From contig NZ_CP134949.1 of assembly GCF_032116555.1 (NCBI RefSeq), forward strand, positions 1,054,001 to 1,118,000: a stretch of 64,000 bases of DNA, written 5' to 3'. Position numbers and translations under genes: made by a program. Positions 45,088 to 54,960 of this stretch are shown here, one piece after another (the first letter of the stretch is position 1; every line of letters begins with the position of its first letter). The notes under the pieces are model-generated. The model was not told where the DNA came from, made no database searches, and saw only the letters and a list, made by a program, of their open reading frames with translations. This DNA is from Halobaculum sp. XH14. Lineage in GTDB: Archaea; Halobacteriota; Halobacteria; Halobacteriales; Haloferacaceae.

Positions 45088-47979
45088 ATGAGTGACGCGG
45101 CGCGGGCGGGGGGAATGGACGCCTTCGCCGCGCTCGGCGACGCCGTCAGGACGGCCCTCTCCGAGCGCGGGTTCACGACGCCCACCGAGCCACAGCGCCG
45201 CGCCATCCCGCCGCTCGCCGCCGGGAGGGACGCGCTCGTCATCGCCCCGACCGGGACCGGGAAGACGGAGACCGCGATGCTCCCCGTGTTCGATTCGCTG
45301 GTGCGGGGCGAGGGGGCCGACGGCGACGCCGCGGCCGCTGAGACGGCGGCGGGCGATGCCGGCCCGCCCGAGGGCATCGGCGCGCTGTACGTCACGCCGC
45401 TGCGGGCGCTGAACCGCGACATGCAGGAGCGGCTGGAGTGGTGGGGTGAGACCCTCGACCTCGACGTGCAGGTCCGCCACGGCGACACGACCGACTACCA
45501 GCGGAGCAAGCAGGCGAACGACCCGCCGGACGTGCTCATCACGACGCCCGAGACGGTGCAGGCGATGCTGACCGGCGAGAAGCTCCGGAAGGGGCTCTCG
45601 GATCTGCGCCACGTCGTCGTCGACGAGGTCCACGAACTCGCCGCCTCGAAGCGGGGCGCGCAGTTCACCGTCGGGATGGAGCGGCTGCGGGCGCTCGCGG
45701 GCGACTTCCAGCGGATCGGCCTCTCGGCGACCGTCGGCGACCCCGACGAGGTGGGCAAGTTTCTGACGGCCGATCGGGGCTGTGAGATCGTCGAGGCCGA
45801 CGGCGGGACGAACGCCCAGTTCGACGTGCTCTCGCCCGAGATCACCGACGAGGACGAGCGGCTGGCCGGCGAACTGGCGACGGACGCGACCGTCGCCAGT
45901 CACGTCAGGGCCATCCGGGACGTCGTCCGGGACCACGAGTCGACCCTCGTGTTCGTCAACACCCGCCAGTCGGCCGAGGCGCTCGGCTCCCGGTTCAAGA
46001 AACTGGAGGAACCGGTCGGCGTCCACCACGGATCGCTCTCGAAGGACGCCCGAATCGAGGTCGAGGAGGCGTTCAAGGCTGGCGAGGTCGACGGGCTCAT
46101 CTGCACCTCCTCGATGGAACTCGGCATCGACGTGGGACGGGTCGACCACGTCGTCCAGTACAACTCGCCCCGGGAGGTCGCGCGCCTGCTCCAGCGCGTC
46201 GGGCGCGCGGGCCACCGACGCGGCGAGACCTCACACGGCACCATCATCACCGACCACCCCGACGACACCATGGAGGCGCTCGCCATCGCCCGGCGCGCTG
46301 CCGCCGGCGAGGTGGAGGACGCCGGCATCCACCACGCGAGCCTCGACGTCGTCGCCAACCAGACGGTCGGCCTGCTGATGGACTTCGACGAGATCGACGC
46401 CCGCGAGGCGTACGACCTCCTGACGGGCGCGTACCCGTTCCGCGACCTGACCGAGGAGACGTTCCGGGAGGTGGTCCGGGAACTCTCCCGAAACCGCCTC
46501 GTCTGGATCGACGAGGAGCGGGACGTCCTCGAGTCCTCGAGCGGCACCTGGCAGTACTTCTACCGGAACCTCTCGATGATCCCCGACGAGGAGACGTACG
46601 AGGTCACCGACATCTCTTCGCGCCGCCAGATCGGCACGCTTGACGAGCGCTTCGTCGTCAACTTCGCCGCGCCGGGCGAGACGTTCATCCAGCGCGGCGA
46701 GATGTGGCGCATCAACGACATCGACGACGAGGAGGGCGAGGTGAACGTCGCGCCGATCGAGGACCCCGCCGGCGAGGTGCCGTCGTGGACGGGCCAGGAG
46801 ATTCCGGTCCCCCGCGCGGTGGCGGGCGAGGTCGGCGAGATGCGCGGCGTCGCCGAACCGCAGTTCGCCGGCGGCGCCTCGGCGGACGCCGTCGCGCGGG
46901 AGTTCGCCTCCCGCTACCCGACCGACCGGCGGACGGCCCGGGTCGGCCTCGAACAGGTCGAACGCCAGGTCGAGACCGGCGGGCCGATGCCGACCGATCG
47001 ACGGATCGTGCTGGAGGGCCGGGGCCGCTCCGTCGCGCTCAACGCCGCGTTCGGCCACGAGGTAAACCGGACGCTCGGCCGCCTGCTCTCGGCGCTCATC
47101 GGCCAGCGAACCGGCTCCTCGGTCGGGATGGACGCCGACCCGTACCGCGTCGAACTCGAGGTCCCCTCGTCGGTCGACCCCGGGACCGTCATCGAGGTGC
47201 TGGAGGAGACGGACCCCGGGCACGTCGAGGCGCTGCTGGAACTCGCGCTCAAGCGGTCGGACACGCTGAAGTTCACCCTCACCCACGTCGCCGCGAAGTT
47301 CGGGTCGCTGAAGCCGTACCAGGGGAAAAAGCGGTTCGGCGCGGACCGGCTGATGGCCGCCCTGGAGGACACGCCCGTGTTCGAGGAGGCGATCAGGGAG
47401 GTGTTCCACACGGAACTGGCCGTCGAGGAGACGGCCGACCTGCTCGCGGATATCCAGTCCGGCGAGGTCGAACTGGTGGCCGCGCGCGAGCGAACGCCGA
47501 TCGGGTCGGGCGGACAGTCCTCGGGCCGCGAGTTCCTCGTCCCCGAGAACGCCGACGCGTCGGTCATCCGGACGATCAGGGAGCGCATTCTCGACGACCG
47601 GGTGATCCTGCTGTGCATGCACTGCCGGGGCTGGACCCACACGACGAAGGTGCGTCGCGTCCGGGAGACGCCGCGCTGTCCCGAGTGTGAGTCGACCCGC
47701 GTCGCCGCGCTGAACCCGTGGGACGAGGAGGCGGTGCAGGCGGTCCGGGCCGACGAGAAGGACGAGGAGCAGGAGCGGCTCACCCGGCGCGCGTTCCGCT
47801 CGTCGAACCTGGTGCAGGCACACGGCAAGCAAGCGATCGTCGCGCTCGCCGCGCGCGGGGTCGGCCCGCACAACGCCGCCCGCATCATCGGGAAACTGCG
47901 CGAGGACGAGGACGACTTCTACCGTGACATCCTCGCACAGGAGCGTCAGTACGCCCGGACCCAGAGCTTCTGGGACTAG
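45088..47979 (+). CDS. Lhr-type superfamily 2 DNA helicase
   Basis: A 963-residue helicase. Walker A is in VIAPTGTGKTETAML (near 52-66), DEVH in HVVVDEVHELAA (near 176), the SAT motif in RIGLSATVGDP, and motif VI in LQRVGRAGHRRGE (near 371). After the two RecA domains comes the long Lhr-type winged-helix and core region (YPFRDLTEETFREVVREL; YFYRNLSMIPDEETYEV). Four cysteines near the end (CMHCRGW near 843 and CPEC near 865) form a zinc finger. Lhr proteins act in DNA repair. The start at 45088 is the first ATG after the gap. Confidence 0.93.
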   Translation: MSDAARAGGMDAFAALGDAVRTALSERGFTTPTEPQRRAIPPLAAGRDALVIAPTGTGKTETAMLPVFDSLVRGEGADGDAAAAETAAGDAGPPEGIGALYVTPLRALNRDMQERLEWWGETLDLDVQVRHGDTTDYQRSKQANDPPDVLITTPETVQAMLTGEKLRKGLSDLRHVVVDEVHELAASKRGAQFTVGMERLRALAGDFQRIGLSATVGDPDEVGKFLTADRGCEIVEADGGTNAQFDVLSPEITDEDERLAGELATDATVASHVRAIRDVVRDHESTLVFVNTRQSAEALGSRFKKLEEPVGVHHGSLSKDARIEVEEAFKAGEVDGLICTSSMELGIDVGRVDHVVQYNSPREVARLLQRVGRAGHRRGETSHGTIITDHPDDTMEALAIARRAAAGEVEDAGIHHASLDVVANQTVGLLMDFDEIDAREAYDLLTGAYPFRDLTEETFREVVRELSRNRLVWIDEERDVLESSSGTWQYFYRNLSMIPDEETYEVTDISSRRQIGTLDERFVVNFAAPGETFIQRGEMWRINDIDDEEGEVNVAPIEDPAGEVPSWTGQEIPVPRAVAGEVGEMRGVAEPQFAGGASADAVAREFASRYPTDRRTARVGLEQVERQVETGGPMPTDRRIVLEGRGRSVALNAAFGHEVNRTLGRLLSALIGQRTGSSVGMDADPYRVELEVPSSVDPGTVIEVLEETDPGHVEALLELALKRSDTLKFTLTHVAAKFGSLKPYQGKKRFGADRLMAALEDTPVFEEAIREVFHTELAVEETADLLADIQSGEVELVAARERTPIGSGGQSSGREFLVPENADASVIRTIRERILDDRVILLCMHCRGWTHTTKVRRVRETPRCPECESTRVAALNPWDEEAVQAVRADEKDEEQERLTRRAFRSSNLVQAHGKQAIVALAARGVGPHNAARIIGKLREDEDDFYRDILAQERQYARTQSFWD

Positions 47980-48084
47980 CTCGCGGAGATCACGGGCACG
48001 ACACCGAGGCCGACGGCGTTCGGACGGTGGCACCGACGGCCCGACCGAGCCGTTTTTCCGCGGGTTCGGCCTACCTGGTTCCAG

Positions 48085-49371
48085 ATGGCGGACCGGACCA
48101 GACGCGACGTGCTCGCCGCCGGTGTCGGGGCGCTCGGGGCCTGCGCGCTCGGATCGGGGGCGGTCGGGACCGTTCGAGCCGACGCCCCGCGGGTGTCGGT
48201 CGCCACGCGCAACTGCTATCTCGGCGCGGACCTCTTCCGGCTTCTCGCCGCGGCGACGGTCGGGGAGGGGTCGGTCCGGGACGCGATCGGCGAACTCGTC
48301 GCGGCGGTCGACCGGAGCCACGTCGAGCGACGCCTCGACGCCGTCGCCGCCGAACTCGGCCGGACGGAGCCGGATCTGGTCGGGATCCAGGAGGCCGCGC
48401 TGCTCCGGACGGGCCCCCCGAGCGAGGGGACGACGCCGACCGCGACCGACGTCCGGTACGACTTCCGGGAACTACTGGTCTCTGCGCTCGACGAGCGTGA
48501 CCTCCCATACCGGGTCGTCGCCGCGGCCGAGACGACCGACGTCCAGCTCCCCGGGAGGGTCGACGGGGAACGGCGCGACGTGCGGCTGACCGACCGGGAC
48601 CTGATCCTCGCACGCGAGGGGGTCACGACGACCGAGCCGGTCACCGACACCTTCGACGCGGCGTTCTCGGTGACGCAGAACGAGCGCACGCTCACGGTCG
48701 AGCGAGCCTACGGCATCGTCGACGCGACGGTCGGCGACGGACGGCTCACGTTCTGTAACACGCACCTCGAGGCGGCCTCCGCCGAGACGCGGGCCGAGCA
48801 AGCGGCGGAGCTCCGGGCGGCACTCGGGGACGTCCGGGACCCCGTCGTGCTCGTCGGCGACCTGAACGACGGCCCGGGTGGGTCGGACGGGGCGTACGCG
48901 CGCCTCACGGAGACGTTCACGGACGTCGCGGGTGGCAGCGGCCCGACCTGCTGTCACGCCGCCGACCTCAGGAACCCGGAGCCGTCGCTGGGGTCGCGGA
49001 TCGACCATGTGCTCGTCCGCGGGGAGCTACGCGCGACCGGCGTGACGCGCGTCGGCGTCGACCCCGCGGAACGGATCGCCGTCGACGGCGACCGGCTCTG
49101 GCCCGCCGATCACGCGGGCGTGGTGGCGACGCTCGCGCCCGGCACCCAGGCCGCGTCGGCCACGACCGAACCCGCGACGGCGACGACGTCCGCCCCTGCC
49201 ACGACGACGCCGATGGACGCGGCTACTGGCGCGACGACTGCCGAGACGGACGCCACCGGCACCGACCCCGACGCGGATTCGGCCACGACCGCCCCCGGGT
49301 TCGGCGCGGCGACGGCGCTCGGCTCGCTCGTCGCGGCGGCGCTGGCCGCCCGCAGTCGGTCCGCGGAGTGA
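48085..49371 (+). CDS. Tat-exported nuclease/phosphatase-fold protein with PGF-CTERM anchor
   Basis: A 428-residue endonuclease/exonuclease/phosphatase-fold protein. The N-terminus has a twin-arginine signal (DRTRRDVLAAGVGALGACALG). The catalytic fold shows ATRNCYLGADLF, LVGIQEAAL (metal Glu), FCNTHLEA, LVGDLNDGPGG and the final SRIDHVLV and ADHAGVV. A Thr/Ala-rich linker (about 345-400) leads to APGFGAATALGSLVAAALAAR, a PGF-CTERM signal for archaeosortase. It is thus likely an extracellular, lipid-anchored nuclease or phosphodiesterase. Phosphate or DNA scavenging is a plausible use. Confidence 0.9.
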   Translation: MADRTRRDVLAAGVGALGACALGSGAVGTVRADAPRVSVATRNCYLGADLFRLLAAATVGEGSVRDAIGELVAAVDRSHVERRLDAVAAELGRTEPDLVGIQEAALLRTGPPSEGTTPTATDVRYDFRELLVSALDERDLPYRVVAAAETTDVQLPGRVDGERRDVRLTDRDLILAREGVTTTEPVTDTFDAAFSVTQNERTLTVERAYGIVDATVGDGRLTFCNTHLEAASAETRAEQAAELRAALGDVRDPVVLVGDLNDGPGGSDGAYARLTETFTDVAGGSGPTCCHAADLRNPEPSLGSRIDHVLVRGELRATGVTRVGVDPAERIAVDGDRLWPADHAGVVATLAPGTQAASATTEPATATTSAPATTTPMDAATGATTAETDATGTDPDADSATTAPGFGAATALGSLVAAALAARSRSAE

Positions 49372-49383
49372 CGACGGTCGAGC

Positions 49384-50760
49384 CTACTCCCCGTCCACGC
49401 CGGCCCCGTCCACGTCCTCCCGGTCGGACAGTTCGTCGAGCCGGACCGTCGACACCCGAGCGCCGTCCACTCGCTCGATCTCGAGCACGTGGCCGTCGAC
49501 CTCGACCACGTCGCCGACCTCCGGTGCGCGCCCGAGCCGGTCCAGCACGAGGCCGCCGACGGTGTCGAACGACTCCGCCTCGAACCCGGTGCCGACCGCG
49601 TCGTTGACCGCCGCGATGGTGACCCCGCCGTCGAGGACGTACGACCCGTCGGGCCGCGGCTCGATGTCGGGTTCGCGCTCGTCGCTGTCGAACTGGTCGC
49701 GGAGGTCGCCGACGAGCACCTCGACGACGTCCTCGACGGTCGCGATGCCCTCGAAGGAGCCCCACTCGTCGATGATTGCGGCCATCTGGACCCGCTCGCG
49801 CTGGAACTCCGCCAGGAGGTCGTCGATGCGGCCGCTCTCCGGGATGACGGGGAGCTCGCGGGCGAGGTCTCCGGCCGTGATCGCGCCCTCGTCGCCGTCG
49901 CGCCCTTCGCCGCCGTCGAGCGACTCTCGCGCACGGAGCACGTCCTTCACGTCGACGAACCCGACCACCTGCTCGGCGTCCTCGGCGTCGATGACCGGGT
50001 ACCGGGTGTGGCCCGAGTCGATGATCAGGCGACGCAGCTCCGGGAGCGGGAGATCGGACGGGACGCTCACCACGTCGGGACGGGGCACCATCACCTCGCG
50101 GACTGACGTGTCGTCGAGCTCGAACACGCGCTCGATCATCTCCACCTCCGACTTGTCGACCTGGCCCTCCCGGCCCGAGCGCGTCAGCACGAGCAGGATC
50201 TCCTCCTCCGTGAACGTCTCCTCGGACTCGGAGGCGGGCGGGATGCCGATCAGCCGGGTGAAGAAGTTCGCCGTCCCGTTGAACACGATGATGCCCGGCA
50301 CGAACAGGTAGTAGAACGCCCGCATCGGCGCGGCGACGAGCAGCGACACGCGCTCGGCCCGTGCGATTGCGATGGTCTTTGGCGCGAGCTCGCCGAACAC
50401 GACGTGGAGGAACGTGATGGTGCCGAAGCCGAGCGCGAACGCGACGAGGTGGATGACGCTCCCGGGGAGGACCGGTTCCAGCACGGGTTCGATGAGCGCC
50501 GCGACGGCGGGCTCGCCGATCCAGCCGAGCCCGAGCGAGGAGAGGGTGATGCCGAGCTGGGTGACCGCGAGGTAGTCGTCGAGGTTCGCCATCGCGTCCT
50601 GGAGCATCGTCGCGCCCGGCGCGCCCTCCGCGACGAGCTGGTCGACCGCGGTCGAGCGGATGCGCACGTAGGCGAACTCGGCGGCGACGAAGAAGCCGTT
50701 CAGGAGCACGAGCACCAGCGCGAGGAGCAGTCGCCCCGCCGAGAGCGCGAGGTCTACCAT
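49384..50760 (-). CDS. CNNM/CBS/CorC-type membrane transporter (hemolysin family)
   Basis: A 458-residue protein. The N-terminal CNNM domain has four membrane helices (about 8-30, 60-85, 95-125 and 135-160) with GFFVAAEFAYV and FGELAPKTIA. Two CBS domains follow (MVPRPDVVSVPSD to FVDVKDVL, then LLAEFQRERVQMAAIIDEWG). The C-terminal CorC/HlyC domain includes DGSYVLDGGVTIAAVNDAVG. Related proteins export Mg2+ or other divalent ions, with the CBS pair as nucleotide sensor. Despite the family name, no haemolytic role is implied. The start at 50760 matches the usual hydrophobic N-terminus. Confidence 0.92.
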   Translation of the reverse strand: MVDLALSAGRLLLALVLVLLNGFFVAAEFAYVRIRSTAVDQLVAEGAPGATMLQDAMANLDDYLAVTQLGITLSSLGLGWIGEPAVAALIEPVLEPVLPGSVIHLVAFALGFGTITFLHVVFGELAPKTIAIARAERVSLLVAAPMRAFYYLFVPGIIVFNGTANFFTRLIGIPPASESEETFTEEEILLVLTRSGREGQVDKSEVEMIERVFELDDTSVREVMVPRPDVVSVPSDLPLPELRRLIIDSGHTRYPVIDAEDAEQVVGFVDVKDVLRARESLDGGEGRDGDEGAITAGDLARELPVIPESGRIDDLLAEFQRERVQMAAIIDEWGSFEGIATVEDVVEVLVGDLRDQFDSDEREPDIEPRPDGSYVLDGGVTIAAVNDAVGTGFEAESFDTVGGLVLDRLGRAPEVGDVVEVDGHVLEIERVDGARVSTVRLDELSDREDVDGAGVDGE

Positions 50761-50953
50761 CCCGCCACTCCCGTCGACCGGGGTCGCCCGGGTCGGTCCC
50801 GCCGACCAGCCAACTGACGACGGACGGCACGAACAGTTCGAGTCATGGCTTCGATACTTCGCGGCCTCACAAAACGGTGGCGTCCTGACGGCCCGGGCCG
50901 GCCACCCCGAGTCCGGGCCAGCAGGACCGGGTCCGGCCGGTCCACCCGACCAG

Positions 50954-51337
50954 TCAGGCTTCCCACTCGGCCAGCGTCGCGGTCAACGCGTGGGCGAGCG
51001 CGTCGAAGTCGCGCAGTTCCACGCCGTCGGTCGTCACGAACACGCCGGTGTTCTCGCCGCCGACGCGGACGAGGTAGCCGTTCTCGAACACGCGGAGCGT
51101 GTATCGGTACCCCCCGAGCTCGGACCCGCGGTAGGCGTCGGTCGTCGTGTTGAAGTCCTGGCGCTCGTTGCCGATGAAGCCCATCAGGTCGGCGTCCTGC
51201 TCCAGGTCGTCGCGGAGGTACACCTGCTCGAAGTCGCTCCGCGTGAAGTACGTCACCGACCGGAGGTTGTCGCCGACGGTGGTCCGACAGGTCGCGATGA
51301 GCCGCTCGGTCGCCTCCTCCGGCAGCAGTCCGTCCAT
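50954..51337 (-). CDS. conserved haloarchaeal protein of unknown function
   Basis: A 127-residue soluble protein of mixed alpha/beta type (VTYFTRSDFEQVYLRDDLEQDADLMGFIGNE, then YRYTLRVFENGYLVRVGGENTGVFVTTDG). It looks like a small haloarchaeal family whose function I do not know. It starts at an ATG inside a short gap before the divergent methyltransferase gene, with which it may share control. Confidence 0.65.
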   Translation of the reverse strand: MDGLLPEEATERLIATCRTTVGDNLRSVTYFTRSDFEQVYLRDDLEQDADLMGFIGNERQDFNTTTDAYRGSELGGYRYTLRVFENGYLVRVGGENTGVFVTTDGVELRDFDALAHALTATLAEWEA

Positions 51338-51456
51338 GCCTCCCCCTCACGCTCCGGGGGGTTGACCGCACCGGTCGGCGAGAGCCTTGCCGAGTCCATG
51401 CGACTCAGTACCAGTTCTCACGCAGGTTTACGGTCGCACTCGGCCGAGGGGGAGCC

Positions 51457-52167
51457 ATGTCCGACCCGTTCGGTCGCGCCATCCGCGACTTCCACCGGGA
51501 CGAACAGGACGAACCGCTCCGCCAGATCGACGGCGAGGAGGTGCTCGAACACCCGATCGAGCGGTTCTACTTCGACGACCGGGACCCGGAGGACGAGCGG
51601 ACGCGGTGGCTCGAATCCCGCCTCTCGGGGCCGCTGCTCGACCTCGGTGCCGGCGCGGGCCGGGACGTGCTGTACTTCCAGGAACGGTTCGAGACGGTCG
51701 GGCTGGAGGTCAGCGAGCACCTCGTCGAGACGATGCGCGAGCGCGGCGTCGAGCGAGCGGTCCGGGGCGACATGTTCGACCTGCCGGCGACGTTCGACCG
51801 GGACCGCTTCGCGTCGGTGCTCGCCCACGGCACGCAGCTGGGGCTGGCCCGGCCGGACCACCGTCTGCGGGAGTTCCTCGCGGACCTCGCGTTCGTGACG
51901 ACCGACGACGCGACCGCGGTGCTCGACAACTACAACCCCGACGCCGAAACCGCGCAGAACCTGCTGGGGTTCCGCGAGGACCCGGAGCCGGGGATGGGCT
52001 ACCGCGTGATGCACTTCGAGTACGAGGGCGACCGCGGGGAGACGCTGCTGTTCCGGCCGTTCACGCCGGGCGTGCTCCGGGACGCTTGCGTCGGGACCGG
52101 GTGGGACCTCGCAGAGGTGGAGTTCAGCAACGAGCACCACTACCACGCCGTGCTGGAGAAACGCTGA
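51457..52167 (+). CDS. class I SAM-dependent methyltransferase
   Basis: A 236-residue enzyme. The SAM motif I is LLDLGAGAGRDVLYFQERF (near 63-81), the acidic end of strand 2 is VGLEVSEHL, and motif II/III blocks are RGDMFDLPATF and VLAHGTQLGLA. The substrate is unknown. A TATA-like GTTTAC (51426-51431) about 29 bases upstream and a GAGGGGGAG purine run (51446-51454) both support the ATG at 51457. The second copy of the structured repeat begins about 44 bases after its stop. Confidence 0.85.
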   Translation: MSDPFGRAIRDFHRDEQDEPLRQIDGEEVLEHPIERFYFDDRDPEDERTRWLESRLSGPLLDLGAGAGRDVLYFQERFETVGLEVSEHLVETMRERGVERAVRGDMFDLPATFDRDRFASVLAHGTQLGLARPDHRLREFLADLAFVTTDDATAVLDNYNPDAETAQNLLGFREDPEPGMGYRVMHFEYEGDRGETLLFRPFTPGVLRDACVGTGWDLAEVEFSNEHHYHAVLEKR

Positions 52168-52210
52168 GACTTCGGCATCCACGACGTCGCCAGTCCCAGG
52201 GCGGTGGCGG

Positions 52211-52554
52211 TCACGCGAGCGAAGCGAGGGTGACGTCACGGGACCGGTGGTCCCGGGTAACGCGTGACTGCGAGCCGTAGGCGAGCAGACGCGCGCGAGG
52301 GACGAGGTCCCGACCGCAGGGAGGGGCCTCGTCGGCTGGGGAGGCCGTGGCTGCGGTGCGGTCGCGGCGGGTGGGACTGAAAGGGGCCGCTGGGGTCGAC
52401 GACGGCGGACCCGTCAAGCACCACAGGAGCGAGCGAAGCGAGCGACGAGGAGCGCAGGCGCGGTCCCCCGAGTCGACCCCAGCGGGGGCTTTCGAGGCGT
52501 GCGTCACGACGACCGAGAAAACGTCAGAGTAGAGCACTGCGGGGCTTTCGAGGC
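52211..52554 (+). repeat. structured 344-base dispersed repeat, copy 2
   Basis: This matches copy 1 (28136-28479) block for block: TCACGCGAGCGA; hairpin CGGGACC-GGT-GGTCCCG (52239-52255); GCGTGACTGCGAGC, also found alone at 42279-42292; TCGGCTGGGGAGGC; GGTGGGACTGAAAGGGGCCGC; CGTCAAGCACC.CAGGAG; a variable hairpin GCGAGCGAAGCGAGCG; CGACGAGGAGCGCAG; and the tail GCGGGGGCTTTCGAGGC at 52482, repeated with one G fewer at 52538. It fills the gap between two convergent genes and ends 49 bases before the CDC48 stop. The flanks 52168-52210 and 52555-52602 hold nothing else that I can support. Confidence 0.8.
52378..52494 (+). ncRNA. candidate structured RNA core, copy 2
   Basis: TGAAAG (52378-52383) pairs with CTTTCG (52489-52494). 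GGG faces GGG (52384-52386 and 52486-52488). Then CCGCTGGGGTCGAC (52387-52400) pairs perfectly, 14 pairs, with GTCGACCCCAGCGG (52472-52485). Only the first four pairs of this stem match copy 1 in sequence; the rest differ but still pair. Between the arms, two conserved blocks surround a small hairpin. The functional strand is unproven. Confidence 0.45.
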
Positions 52555-52602
52555 GGCCCAACTACCAAACCAAGCCTGCCAAAACACCAACGCGACGGAA
52601 AC

Positions 52603-54861
52603 CTACGACGACAACGAAGGCGAAACCGACTCCAGCGCGGCCTCGAAGTCCGCCATCGTCACCGACAGCTCGTCGGCGTGCTCGTTGGCGTCGTCCCCGA
52701 ATTCATCAGCTACCCGCTCGACAGCGCGCATCGTCGCGTCCCGGGTGACGGCCGTCAGGTCGGCACCGGAGTACCCGGCCGTCCGCGAGGCGAGCTCGGC
52801 CAGATCGACGTCGTCAGCCAGCGGCTTCTCCGCGGTGTGGACCTCCAGAATGCGGAGCCGCGCGTCCTCCCCGGGCGCGGGGACCTCGACGTGGCTCTCC
52901 AGCCGGCCGGGACGGAGCAGCGCGTCGTCGAGGCTGTTCCGTCGATTGGTCGCGGCCAGCACGGCGAGGCTCGGGTTCTCTGCCGCGCGGTCGAACTCGG
53001 TGAGCAGCTGGGAGACGACCCGCTCGCCGACGCCCGAGTCGCCGCCGGCGAAGTCACGGTCGCCCGCGAGTGCGTCGATCTCGTCGAAGAAGACGATGAC
53101 CGGGGCGGCCTGCCGGGCGCGCTCGAACAGCTCCCTGACCGCCTTCTCCGACTCGCCGACGTAGCGGTCGAGCAGCTCCGGCCCGGCGACCTGGATGAAG
53201 TTCACCTCCGACTCGCCGGCGATGGCCCGCGCGAGCAGCGTCTTCCCGGTGCCGGGCGGGCCGTACAGCAGCACGCCCGTCGGCGGGTCCGCGTCCGCGG
53301 CGTCGAACAGCGGCCCGTAGGTGAGCGGCCAGGTGACGGCCCGCTCCAGCGTCTCCTTCGCCTCCGTCAGCCCGCCGACGTCCGCGAACGTCGTCGAGGG
53401 CTTCTCGGCGACGTACTCGCGCATCGCCGACGGCTCGACGCTCGCCATCGCCGACTCGAAGTCCGCGCGGGTCACTTTCACGCCCCCCAGGTCCGCGTCG
53501 GCGTCGTCGTGGCGGACGCGACGGAGCGCGGTCAGCGCCGCTTCGGTGGTGAGCGAGTCCACGTCCGCGCCGACGAACCCGTACGTCCGGGCGGCGAGGC
53601 GGTCGAGGTCCACGTCCTCGGCCAGCGGCATCCGCCGCGTGTGGACCTCGAGGATCTCCCGACGGCCGGCCTCGCCGGGCACGCCGATCTCGATCTCGCG
53701 GTCGAAGCGCCCGCCGCGCCGGAGCGCGGGGTCGAGCGCGTCGACGCGGTTCGTCGCGCCGATGACGATCACGTCCTTCCGGGCGTCGAGCCCGTCCATG
53801 AGCGAGAGCAACTGGCCGACGACGCGGTTCTCCATGTCGCCGCCGTCCTCTCGCTCGCCCGCGATGGAGTCGATCTCGTCGAAGAAGATGATGGCGGGCG
53901 CGCTGTCGTCGGCCTCCCGGAAGATGTCGCGCAGGCGCTCCTCGCTCTCGCCCTTGTACTTCGAGGTGATCTCCGGGCCCGACACCGAGATGAACGTCGC
54001 GTCCACCTCGTTGGCGACCGCCTTGGCGATGAGCGTCTTCCCGGTGCCGGGCGGCCCGTGGAGCAGGACGCCCTTCGGCGGGTCGATGCCGAGCCGGGTG
54101 AACACCTCCGGCTCGGCCAGCGGGAGTTCGATCGTCTCGCGCACGAGATCGAGCTCCTCGTCCAGGCCGCCGATGTCCTCGTAGCTGACGCCCGCGGCCG
54201 CGGGGGTCGACTGTGCGGGCGTTCCGGTCGTTCCTCCCGTCCCCGTGCCGCCGCCCGCGGCGTGATCGCTCCCGCCGACGCTCGTCCGCGTCGACCCCGA
54301 GGTCGAGCGCGTCCGGTCGCCGGCGTCCTCTCCCCCGCCGCTCTCGCCGCTGCGCCGGACGGTCAGCCGCGTCCCGTCGCCGATCTTCACCGGTCCGTCG
54401 GGCGACGTGGAGGCCACGACGAACACGTTCCCGCCGAGGTGTGGCAGCCGGACCTGCTCGCCGGCGGTGACGGGCCGGCCGTCGAGGTCCCGTTTCGCCG
54501 CGCGCGAGAGCGTGGCGTCCTCGATGTCCACGTCGTCGAGCGTGGTCGGCGCGGTCAGGGTGACCGAGTCGGCCGGCCCGACGCTCTCGGGGGTCACGCG
54601 GACGGTCTCGCCGATCTTCGCGCCGGCGTTGGCCCGCGTGTCGGCGTCGATGAGGAGTTCGCCGTCGCCGGCCTCGGTCCCGGCGGGCCAGACTTTCGCC
54701 GCCGTCTCGCGCTCGCCCGCGATGCTGACCGTCTCGCCCGAGAGCACGCCCAGCGCGCTCATGGCCGCGTCGGGGAGGCGCGCGATACCCCGGCCCGCGT
54801 CCCGTTTCGCCGCCCCGCGGACCTGGAGGGAGATCCCGTCGTCGTCGCCGTCGTCGGTCAT
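52603..54861 (-). CDS. CDC48/p97-type AAA ATPase
   Basis: A 752-residue unfoldase with an N domain (about 10-180: double-psi barrel start [19 protein letters not shown]) and two AAA modules. The first has Walker [14 protein letters not shown] (near 270) and [13 protein letters not shown]; the second has [13 protein letters not shown] (near 537) and [13 protein letters not shown]. Arginine fingers are in ALRRGGRFD and LLRPGRLE. An unusual Gly/Ser/Thr-rich linker of about 55 residues (near 185-240) separates the N domain from the first module, longer than in the common archaeal enzyme. It extracts and feeds proteins to the proteasome. Confidence 0.95.
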   Translation of the reverse strand: MTDDGDDDGISLQVRGAAKRDAGRGIARLPDAAMSALGVLSGETVSIAGERETAAKVWPAGTEAGDGELLIDADTRANAGAKIGETVRVTPESVGPADSVTLTAPTTLDDVDIEDATLSRAAKRDLDGRPVTAGEQVRLPHLGGNVFVVASTSPDGPVKIGDGTRLTVRRSGESGGGEDAGDRTRSTSGSTRTSVGGSDHAAGGGTGTGGTTGTPAQSTPAAAGVSYEDIGGLDEELDLVRETIELPLAEPEVFTRLGIDPPKGVLLHGPPGTGKTLIAKAVANEVDATFISVSGPEITSKYKGESEERLRDIFREADDSAPAIIFFDEIDSIAGEREDGGDMENRVVGQLLSLMDGLDARKDVIVIGATNRVDALDPALRRGGRFDREIEIGVPGEAGRREILEVHTRRMPLAEDVDLDRLAARTYGFVGADVDSLTTEAALTALRRVRHDDADADLGGVKVTRADFESAMASVEPSAMREYVAEKPSTTFADVGGLTEAKETLERAVTWPLTYGPLFDAADADPPTGVLLYGPPGTGKTLLARAIAGESEVNFIQVAGPELLDRYVGESEKAVRELFERARQAAPVIVFFDEIDALAGDRDFAGGDSGVGERVVSQLLTEFDRAAENPSLAVLAATNRRNSLDDALLRPGRLESHVEVPAPGEDARLRILEVHTAEKPLADDVDLAELASRTAGYSGADLTAVTRDATMRAVERVADEFGDDANEHADELSVTMADFEAALESVSPSLSS

Positions 54862-54960
54862 GTCGCGTCGTTGGAATGGCTGGGGTTTACCCCTTTCCAC
54901 TGGCCGGACGCCGCGGTCGGCGGTGGAACTTACTCACGCTGGCGCGAACGGCCGACCGAG

